A DNA stretch of 64,000 nt, taken from positions 301,166 to 365,165 of the forward strand of contig JAZKJM010000005.1 of assembly GCA_040384265.1 (NCBI GenBank), read 5' to 3'. The translations under genes were made by a program, and so were the position numbers. The notes below the pieces were generated by a model, which searched no databases, was not told the origin of the DNA, and saw only the letters and a list, made by a program, of their open reading frames with translations. Positions within the stretch are counted from its first letter, which is position 1, and the number at the start of each line of letters is the position of its first letter. This document shows, one piece after another, positions 63,680-64,000 of the stretch. The stretch comes from Pseudomonadota bacterium. GTDB taxonomy: Bacteria; Pseudomonadota; Alphaproteobacteria; Rickettsiales; UBA3002.

Positions 63680-64000
63680 ATGAGCCAGCATAAAATCGAC
63701 CAGCTCCTGACCATCATGGCCCGCTTGCGTGACCCGCAGGGCGGCTGCCCGTGGGATTTGGAGCAGGATTTCAGCACCATTGCGCCCTATACGATCGAGG
63801 AGGCCTATGAAGTGGCGGATGCGATTGCCCGCGGCAATATGGTGGAGGTGAAGGAGGAGCTGGGTGATTTACTGCTGCAGGTGGTGTTCCACGCGCAGAT
63901 GGCGGCGGAGGCTGGGCTGTTCACCTTCGACGATGTGGCGGGTAGCATTGCAGAGAAGATGATCCGCCGTCACCCACATGTGTTTTCGGATGCGGAAATC
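63680..64000 (+). CDS. mazG: Nucleoside triphosphate pyrophosphohydrolase MazG, partial (C-terminus beyond the window)
   Basis: 107 codons are visible from ATG 63680, preceded by GAGGGA. The start LLTIMARLRDPQGGCPWDLEQ and the metal-binding helices EEAYEVADAI and VKEELGDLLLQVVFHAQMA are diagnostic. MazG hydrolyses (d)NTPs and ppGpp-type nucleotides. It is divergent from ccmC. Confidence 0.95.
   Translation, partial: MSQHKIDQLLTIMARLRDPQGGCPWDLEQDFSTIAPYTIEEAYEVADAIARGNMVEVKEELGDLLLQVVFHAQMAAEAGLFTFDDVAGSIAEKMIRRHPHVFSDAEI

Overview
This 64 kb window is chromosomal DNA from an alphaproteobacterium. GC content is high (about 60%, judged by eye), genes are tightly packed, and many neighbours overlap at ATGA or TAATG junctions. 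Several features indicate the group: the order ffh-rpsP-rimM-trmD-rplS-leuC-leuD-leuB-asd, gatCAB, divergent tsaD/hemC followed by hemD, a mitofilin-like gene and hemY, sdhCDAB, a CarD regulator, and an NDUFS4-type complex I subunit. A type IV secretion cluster with three consecutive virB6-like genes behind virB3 and virB4, plus a DUF2610 gene, recalls Rickettsiales-like lineages. The base composition and complete leucine and haem genes do not fit a reduced Rickettsia. A deep-branching or Micavibrio/Holosporales-like alphaproteobacterium is my inference.

Layout. 1-3.1 kb: zinc uptake (znuC partial, znuA), a HupE/UreJ-like membrane protein and a ModA-like binding protein. 3.1-8.0 kb: tsaD and the haem block hemC-hemD-mitofilin-like-hemY. 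8.0-9.8 kb: a lipoprotein, and a TPR gene framed by 98-bp inverted repeats. 9.8-15.2 kb: asmA and gatCAB. 15.3-21.6 kb: ruvX, a hypothetical gene, plsY-dprA-topA and an NDUFS4-like gene. 21.6-32.5 kb: a PhoB-box-led pair (DUF2610 and a 721-residue unknown) converges on a virB3-virB4-virB6x3-virB7-like operon, with a highly structured candidate RNA between them. 32.7-37.1 kb: ftsY, dapF, two proteins built from a new repeated domain, and ssb. 37.4-43.7 kb: uvrA, then tlyA, ispA and xseB and a hypothetical gene with a four-unit PhoB-type site. 43.8-54.7 kb: ffh to asd, including a perfect ParB parS site and two S23-type four-helix-bundle genes inserted in the leu genes. 54.8-61 kb: sdhCDA and sdhB separated by secreted proteins and an M48 protease, then a pilin-like gene. 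61.2-64 kb: carD with a histone-H1-like tail, fdxA, ccmC and the start of mazG.

Most genes serve core functions: haem, tRNA amidation and modification, signal recognition, leucine, lysine precursors and succinate oxidation. The accessory layer consists of the secretion genes, unknown proteins behind candidate PHO boxes, small secreted Cys-rich proteins, mobile-looking inserts and several families of palindromic intergenic repeats. The most unusual items are a 475-bp insert between leuD and leuB with 31-bp terminal inverted heptamer repeats around a four-helix-bundle gene, a second such protein with a repetitive basic tail, the PHO-box group of unknown genes, the C4-like structured RNA, and the repeated-domain pair. 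No tRNA, rRNA, CRISPR array or transposase was recognised.
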